A DNA stretch of 64,000 nt from Hymenobacter sp. BT559. Its GTDB lineage: Bacteria > Bacteroidota > Bacteroidia > Cytophagales > Hymenobacteraceae. The notes below the pieces were generated by a model. It worked only from the letters and a program-made list of their open reading frames with translations, was not told the DNA's origin and ran no database searches. How positions within the stretch are numbered: the first letter of the stretch is position 1; every line of letters starts with the position of its first letter. The stretch is from positions 39,947-103,946 of the forward strand of contig NZ_JAGETY010000017.1 in NCBI RefSeq assembly GCF_017571525.1, in the 5' to 3' direction. The translations under genes were made by a program, and so were the position numbers. Below, piece after piece: positions 59,060 through 64,000 of this stretch.

Positions 59060-61199
59060 CCACGATGAAGACGTAGCGTTTTACAATGCTTTCTTCGCGG
59101 AGCTGCCCGACGTATCGCTGCTTATACCGTTCGTATTTGAACAAGCAGCGGCGCGGTACGTCGGGCGTGTAGTAGTTGCCACGGCCAAAGAACCCGTTAC
59201 GTTCACAGTACACTTGCCGGAAGCATATCCTCAAGGCGAGGTTCTGTTTTATCCACAGGAACTTCGGGGCTATCCCCACCAGAATGTAGCTCGATTACCA
59301 GAGCACGGGGGGACGCTTTGCTTAGCAACGCCAGTAGTAAATCACTTGCATACCCGATTAACGCTAGAACTGGAGCGCCTGCACGGATGGCTAGACCAAT
59401 ACTACGTGCGCGAAGTAGCTGATGAACTTTACGAATACATTCCACTAGAAGAAGCGGGCGGAGGTCAACTGTTGTTTGATGAAGAACCAGCTGATAACTC
59501 GGTGACTAGGTTTGAGGCCCGCCAAAGCGGAACATTTCAATATTGGCTTTTGCGAGCGGCAAGCGACCCGGTAGCTTTACCCAAGTATCCAGCCGTTTTC
59601 TTAGGCAGTGGGCTAGGGCATCTAAAAGCTCGCTGGACTTCTGACCAATGCCAAGGAGCTACCTACACTGGCTTGTGGGCCTTATTGCGGCAAGAGCCAG
59701 TAATAGAGCGTAAACTACGTATCAGTCGATGGGATGAATTGGTGCCGTTACTTCCCGAAGATTTCTTTGTGGTACTGCGCCAGCAGGCAATCAGTCCAAC
59801 TTTTCGTAAGCAGTCTTCCCCAGCGTTAGGCAGAAGATTCTTGTTAGCAGTAGGCTACCATATTCCAGGCACTGACGGGCCAGAAATAACGTGGGACGTG
59901 CTCTCGATACCGCTGAATATACTGAAACACGATAAATCGCCGAAGGAACTGGAGAAGCGATTGAAAACTTTAGACCAGCAGGCCCTCGATTGGGGAGATT
60001 CTAGTAATGCGGCATATGCTCGATTCTTTGGTAGGGGGCAACTAGCACCAGCATTGACACAGCCACGGGTACTCATCGTTGGAATCGGGGCAGTAGGCAG
60101 TACGCTAGCTGAACAGCTGGTTCGCGGTGGATTACGTCGTGTAGGTTTGGCTGATTTTGATGTGGTTGCGCCTGGTAATGTTTGTCGCAGTCGCCTACGC
60201 TTTCGTGATGCAATGGCCCCAAAGGGTAGAGCTTTGCGACAGCACCTATTCGCACTTTCTCCCTTTGTAACAGTTGCGTTACACAAGTCAATGCCAGCTA
60301 CTGCACCCGGTGGGCAGGGGTGGGAGCAGTTGGTAGAGGGGCTACGCGGTTTTGACCTAATATTCGACTGTTCAGCAAACAATCAAGCCCTGTGGACCCT
60401 GCAAAGAGCTGCAACAACGGCGCAGCAAGTAATACATCTGTCTGTCACTGAAGGCGCGGAGGAATTAATTGTAGTAGCAGGTAGTACCAGTTTTCCGCTG
60501 GAGGAGCGACGTGCCGCGTTATTAGCTCAGCTACAACGGCCGATACACCCAGAATTTCGGGAGGGCACAGGTTGTTGGCATTCTACTTTTCGAGCTACAG
60601 CCGCCAATATTGATGCGCTAATAGGAGTAGCTGTGGGTGAGCTTTCTACAATGGGAAAAAGCGATGAGGATTTTCGTTCTTTTAGCCTGCATCGTAAACT
60701 TGGCCAGGGAATTTTAGTCAGCCACGACCACCACTACATCCAGCCAGAATTAGGCCTGCACCTAGTAGTGACAAGCCATTGCTTGGATGAAATCCATCGG
60801 CTGACCCTTTTGCATCAACCAAGCGAATTTGGAGGTGTGCTCGTCGGCAGCTATTCTGCAACCGGTAAAGGGGCCATTGTCAGCCGCATTATTGTGCCAA
60901 CCAAGTACCGCAGTTCGGCAACTTCGTTTACGCCTGATGCAGGATGTATTAACAGGCAGTTACGAGAGTTGCCAACTGCACTACAATATCTCGGAGACTG
61001 GCACTCACACCCCAACGGGCCAGCGCAGCCAAGCCCAACCGATAAGCGCACTATTGCTCAAGTAGCGAATCATGCGCAGGTTGGCATCAAGTCGCCACTG
61101 CTATTAATAGTGCAAACCCGAGCTCATAAAGTACAACATCATTTTTTTATTCATTATCAGGGGCAATTGTACGCCTATCAGAACAATGGCAGATTTTGA
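59052..61199 (+). CDS. Single-chain E2-E1-JAB ubiquitin-pathway-like protein (Cap2/Cap3-like)
   Basis: A 715-residue fusion. E2-like part (1-150): LPEHGGTLCLATP with candidate catalytic Cys90. E1-like ThiF part (about 335-560): VLIVGIGAVGSTLAEQLV (GxGxxG, 344-349), LADFDVVAPGNVCRS and GTGCWHSTF, Cys508 as candidate thioester site. C-terminal JAB domain (about 575-700): Glu592 and WHSHPNGPAQPSPTD (His651, His653, Ser661, Asp664), complete JAMM motif. Type II CBASS codes the E2-E1 (Cap2) and the isopeptidase (Cap3) separately; here all three are one chain. It should attach the CD-NTase to a target and also remove it. Overlaps both neighbours. Confidence 0.85.
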   Translation: MLNHDEDVAFYNAFFAELPDVSLLIPFVFEQAAARYVGRVVVATAKEPVTFTVHLPEAYPQGEVLFYPQELRGYPHQNVARLPEHGGTLCLATPVVNHLHTRLTLELERLHGWLDQYYVREVADELYEYIPLEEAGGGQLLFDEEPADNSVTRFEARQSGTFQYWLLRAASDPVALPKYPAVFLGSGLGHLKARWTSDQCQGATYTGLWALLRQEPVIERKLRISRWDELVPLLPEDFFVVLRQQAISPTFRKQSSPALGRRFLLAVGYHIPGTDGPEITWDVLSIPLNILKHDKSPKELEKRLKTLDQQALDWGDSSNAAYARFFGRGQLAPALTQPRVLIVGIGAVGSTLAEQLVRGGLRRVGLADFDVVAPGNVCRSRLRFRDAMAPKGRALRQHLFALSPFVTVALHKSMPATAPGGQGWEQLVEGLRGFDLIFDCSANNQALWTLQRAATTAQQVIHLSVTEGAEELIVVAGSTSFPLEERRAALLAQLQRPIHPEFREGTGCWHSTFRATAANIDALIGVAVGELSTMGKSDEDFRSFSLHRKLGQGILVSHDHHYIQPELGLHLVVTSHCLDEIHRLTLLHQPSEFGGVLVGSYSATGKGAIVSRIIVPTKYRSSATSFTPDAGCINRQLRELPTALQYLGDWHSHPNGPAQPSPTDKRTIAQVANHAQVGIKSPLLLIVQTRAHKVQHHFFIHYQGQLYAYQNNGRF

Positions 61200-61926
61200 T
61201 TTACGCGGCGCATTTGCAAGTATGCAGAATACGATGACTAATTACCTTGTGACAAACCGCGAGTTTGTTAGTCATCCTGGTACAAAGGGGGATGTTACGG
61301 AAGATAGTTGGCGAAACTGGCTTTCTGAGTATTTGCCAAAACGTTATTGCGTGGATAAAGCATTTATTGTCGATTCTAACCGAAAGCTTAGCGACCAGAT
61401 TGATTTGGTTATTTATGACCGCCAGTATTCACCTTTTGTATTTAAAATGGGCGGAGCAATGTACATTCCTGCCGAGAGTGTATATGCAGTATTTGAAGTA
61501 AAACAGACAATGAATAAAAAGTACTTGGATTATACTGCCAATAAGATTAAGTCAGTCCGCTTACTTCACCGAACTAATGCACCAATTTATCATGCTGACG
61601 GCTGCATCACCGATCCACGCAAACCATTTACTATCCTCGGTGGACTATTATGTCTTGATAGTGAATGGGAAGATACATTTGGTGAACCCTTCGTAAAGGC
61701 TATTGATAGCTATGAGTCATACGGTCGGCTTGATATAGGGTGTGTACTCCAAAAGGGAACATTCAATTTAGAATACCGCAAAGAGGAAAATCATAAGCGT
61801 GAATTCAGCACGAAAGAAGAAGCATTGATTTATTTCTTCCTAAAATTACTCGCCCGTTTACAACGTCTGGGCACAGTGCCAGCTATTGAAATTGAGGAAT
61901 ATGCACGAGTCCTTAGTTCGCTTTAA
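61186..61926 (+). CDS. DUF6602 protein, PD-(D/E)xK-like nuclease candidate
   Basis: A 246-residue protein. Its first 14 bases overlap the end of the E2-E1-JAB gene. Residues 70-106 contain SDQIDLVIYDRQ (Asp73), a strand, and SVYAVFEVKQ (Glu104, Lys106), the D...ExK spacing of PD-(D/E)xK nucleases. The flanks are helical. DUF6602 is unnamed but similar fold segments occur in defence loci. As the last gene of the CBASS-like operon, and with no membrane effector around, it is the likely effector activated by the cyclic nucleotide. The G+C content is clearly lower than in the rest of the window. Confidence 0.7.
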   Translation: MADFDLRGAFASMQNTMTNYLVTNREFVSHPGTKGDVTEDSWRNWLSEYLPKRYCVDKAFIVDSNRKLSDQIDLVIYDRQYSPFVFKMGGAMYIPAESVYAVFEVKQTMNKKYLDYTANKIKSVRLLHRTNAPIYHADGCITDPRKPFTILGGLLCLDSEWEDTFGEPFVKAIDSYESYGRLDIGCVLQKGTFNLEYRKEENHKREFSTKEEALIYFFLKLLARLQRLGTVPAIEIEEYARVLSSL

Positions 61927-62265
61927 AATACTAAGGTAGAGTTGCTTCAAAACAATTTTTAGTTACTATCTCCGCTGCGCGGGTCACTATTCAGTTTTAG
62001 GTCAACATGTACGCTTCCCTAAATCGGAAGCCAGTTATTACGAGAGATAACTGCAAATTGCAATAGTTTTATTGCTGCATTCATCGTTGCAATAATCTCA
62101 GCACCGACATAAAATAGGAAGAACTTACCTCTGCAAGGCGTCTCAGTGGGGTCTAGCGTTTTCTAAACGAGCACCTGGAAGGAATCACCGCATCCTAGAC
62201 TACCAGCACGGCAGCCCTAGATTGAGAACAATGGCGCCTGGGAGCTTTGCTGTACATAATACAGA
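61927..62265. other. No gene seen
   Basis: About 340 bp between the DUF6602 gene and the minus-strand recombinase. Lower G+C than average; no protein-like frame, no repeat. Confidence 0.45.
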
Positions 62266-62928
62266 CTACTGCGCCGGTTTGGTTAGTAGGCGCTGCACCC
62301 CCATAGGATGAAACGCCTTTCCATACCGTGTGTGGTAACCAGACTGGTTGAGCTGCTCGGCAATGTTGCGCAACGTCGCCCCCGTGGCCCGCAACAGCGC
62401 GGCCAGCTGTGCCGCCTGCCGATTATTCAGATTGGATTGGGCATTCTGGGTCATCGCTGCCCACGATTTCTCTCGCGCGGCCTGGGTCAAATTAGCGGGC
62501 GTACCGAGTTGCGCGCCCCGCGCTTTTTTGGCGGACAAGGCATCGCGGGTGCGAGTGGAAATCGCTGAGGCCTCCTTCTGGGCCACGGCCGCCATAATGT
62601 GCAGGGTAAACTCATCGGCGGCCGGCAAGTCAACGGCTTGGAAGCGCACCCGACTTTCCATAAGCGTCGCGAGGAAAGCCACGTTGCGCGCGAGTCGGTC
62701 CAACTTGGCCACCAGCAGCACCGCGTCTTCCTGCCGGGCGCGGGCAATAGCCGCGGCCAATTGGGGCCGCTCGTTTTTCTTGCCACTCTCGATTTCGAGA
62801 AAGGTGGCCACGAGTTGGGCGTCACCTCGCAGAAAGTTTTGCACCGCGGCTTGCTGAGCTTCGAGGCCGAGGCCGGACTGGCCCTGGCGGACGGTACTGA
62901 CGCGGAAGTAGGCGACATAGGTGGTCAT
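62266..62928 (-). CDS. Serine recombinase (resolvase/invertase family), minus-strand copy
   Basis: A 220-residue serine recombinase. The catalytic domain starts AYFRVSTVRQGQSGLGLEAQ (Ser in RVST), continues EIESGKKNERPQL, and LLVAKLDRLARN, the other conserved core. The C-terminal 60 residues are an HTH DNA-binding domain (RNIAEQLNQSGYHTRYGKAFHPMGVQRLL). It catalyses site-specific strand exchange, probably resolution or inversion. It is head-to-head with the plus-strand copy at 63039, with 110 bp between their starts. The two are clearly paralogues. Confidence 0.88.
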   Translation of the reverse strand: MTTYVAYFRVSTVRQGQSGLGLEAQQAAVQNFLRGDAQLVATFLEIESGKKNERPQLAAAIARARQEDAVLLVAKLDRLARNVAFLATLMESRVRFQAVDLPAADEFTLHIMAAVAQKEASAISTRTRDALSAKKARGAQLGTPANLTQAAREKSWAAMTQNAQSNLNNRQAAQLAALLRATGATLRNIAEQLNQSGYHTRYGKAFHPMGVQRLLTKPAQ

Positions 62929-62932
62929 TGGT

Positions 62933-62994
62933 ACAAAACTACCCCGGTTTTGAGTTTTGTCACAAAAGTTAAACGGACGTTTACAATATGTAAA
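62933..62994. promoter_or_regulatory. Inverted repeats between the two recombinases (possible crossover site)
   Basis: ACAAAACT (62933-62940) pairs with AGTTTTGT (62953-62960). TTTACA-ATA-TGTAAA (62980-62994) is a perfect 6-bp palindrome with a 3-base centre, near GGA and TCC flanks. Serine resolvases and invertases bind imperfect palindromes next to their own genes and also repress from there, so one of these could be the recombination site. No precise sub-site structure was found. Confidence 0.4.
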
Positions 62995-63038
62995 ATCCGT
63001 AACTTGCCAGGGTTTTTCTTCCCTTTCGTTCCCGTTTG

Positions 63039-63710
63039 ATGTCGACCGCTCGTCGCTACACTCCTTATTATAGAGTCTCCACCCAAAAGCAAGGCACCTC
63101 TGGGTTAGGGCTGGAAGCGCAGCGGGCGGCGGTGCAAGCGTTCGTCGCCGACCCGGCCCAGCTAGTGGGAGAGTTCGTCGAGATTGAAAGTGGTAAGAAG
63201 AACTCCCGGCCCCAGCTGCACGCGGCTATCGCCGAGGCCCGGCGGGTAGGGGCCACGCTGCTGATTGCGAAGCTGGATAGGTTGAGCCGCAACGCGGGGT
63301 TCATCTTCGCCCTGCGCGATTCAGGGGTAGACTTCGTCTGCTGCGACATGCCCGACGCGAACACCCTTACCGTAGGCCTATTCGCCGTGCTTGCCCAGCA
63401 CGAGCGGGAGACCATTTCCAAGCGGACCATCGACGCGCTCGCCGCCAAGAAGGCGCGAGGCACGCAGTTGGGCAGCCCGCAGAATTTTACGAGGGCCGTC
63501 ATTGCCCAAGGACAGGCAGCGATGCAGCGCAACGCTCGTGAGCACCAGGCTAACCGGCAAGCGGCGCAGTTAGCGGAACTCTTGCGGGCCAAAGGGCAGA
63601 CCTTGTGGCAAATTGCCACCAAGCTGAACGAGGCGGGCTATCGTACCCGGCGCGGAAAGGCGTTTCAGGCCACCACGGTGCAGCGCCTGTTACCTGCTGC
63701 TACGGCTTAA
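63039..63710 (+). CDS. Serine recombinase (resolvase/invertase family), plus-strand copy
   Basis: About 223 residues from the ATG at 63039 (a TTG three bases upstream is less likely). Core: YYRVSTQKQGTSGLGLEAQ (Ser in RVST), EIESGKKNSRPQL, LLIAKLDRLSRN and AQHERETISKRT; C-terminal HTH IATKLNEAGYRTRRGKAFQATTVQRLL. Sequence agreement with the minus-strand copy is strong over most of the length, so this is a duplication that has diverged in the middle. A pair of head-to-head recombinases at the edge of the island suggests they control DNA rearrangement or integration there. Confidence 0.88.
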   Translation: MSTARRYTPYYRVSTQKQGTSGLGLEAQRAAVQAFVADPAQLVGEFVEIESGKKNSRPQLHAAIAEARRVGATLLIAKLDRLSRNAGFIFALRDSGVDFVCCDMPDANTLTVGLFAVLAQHERETISKRTIDALAAKKARGTQLGSPQNFTRAVIAQGQAAMQRNAREHQANRQAAQLAELLRAKGQTLWQIATKLNEAGYRTRRGKAFQATTVQRLLPAATA

Positions 63711-63782
63711 TAAGCTTCTGGCTCTGACGTAGGGCCTCTACTTGACTTCCTGCAATCTAGCTAAGTCAGTGCCTAGAAGTAT

Positions 63783-63821
63783 AGATAGGTAGCATTGCTG
63801 TTTCCTTATCGCTACCTATCT
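63783..63821. terminator. Stem-loop after the plus-strand recombinase
   Basis: AGATAGGTAGC (63783-63793) pairs perfectly with GCTACCTATCT (63811-63821), loop of 17. It lies 73 bp after the recombinase stop and probably ends transcription. The rest of 63711-64000 holds no gene. Confidence 0.45.
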
Positions 63822-64000
63822 GGGCTAAGCGAAACCAGCTACTTGGGTACGGTATCCAATGCTTATCGTACCTAAACTTATGCTTTGCATCGGTTTGGCA
63901 CACGCAAGCTTGATAAGTAAGAATTATCCTATGTTCAGACACGACCCCTAATTTGGGTCAGTAAAGGAAAAGAGCGGAGTAAGATTCTAATGTTATGGGG

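Overview
The window reads as Bacteroidota DNA, most likely a plasmid of Hymenobacter or a close relative. The support is high-GC coding sequence, start sites without Shine-Dalgarno motifs, type IX secretion tails (types A and B), a sigma/FecR pair of Bacteroidota type, BfmA/DUF5712 mobilization genes and an iteron-controlled RepB origin. I found no rRNA, tRNA or CRISPR array. Genus is inferred from protein style only.

Layout. (1) 1-24.4 kb is cargo: a HupE-like membrane protein, DUF3500 proteins (two intact, one decayed), two paralogous potassium-channel-like proteins, a sigma/FecR/STN-barrel operon, cell-surface proteins, a di-haem peroxidase with a TPR partner, a phospholipase C-like protein, and an MMPL / glycosyltransferase / MlaE lipid cluster. 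This part holds many decayed genes: an Omp85 barrel, a small outer-membrane barrel, a glycosyltransferase with an internal deletion and a HipB-type regulator. (2) 24.8-28.7 kb is replication and partition: RepB, two opposed iteron clusters, ParA with a small partner gene, and a long array of RCAGAA units largely in 8-bp register that looks like a centromere. (3) 28.8-34.4 kb is mobilization: BfmA-like protein, DUF5712 relaxase, VirD4/TraG coupling protein, then a VbhA-like/Fic pair. No mating-pore genes are seen, so the element looks mobilizable rather than self-transmissible. (4) 34.9-63.8 kb is a defence island bounded by a dead 20-codon serine-recombinase remnant on the left and two divergent serine recombinases on the right.

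The island has four blocks. A minus-strand series of about 15 kb holds HsdM, HsdS, HsdR, a DUF2971 protein, a GmrSD-like DUF262 protein, an HNH nuclease, a giant RecQ-type helicase with an N-terminal nuclease-like domain, and a coiled-coil membrane protein; a WYL regulator lies upstream. Divergent from it is an unusual two-gene unit: a protein joining an apparently inactive HsdM-like domain, an HsdS-like segment and a histidine-kinase module, overlapping a receiver-domain protein with a cold-shock-like tail. Next comes an XRE / ImmA-type protease / PIN-like trio with a phased operator. Last is a CBASS-like operon: CD-NTase, a single-chain E2-E1-JAB protein and a DUF6602 nuclease-like protein as candidate effector.

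The strongest candidates for something undescribed are the methylase-like/kinase plus receiver pair (51716-55472), the helicase plus coiled-coil membrane pair (35004-40031), the three-gene CBASS variant (58070-61926) and the 8-bp phased centromere (27970-28401). All functional statements come from reading motifs by eye; no database search was run.
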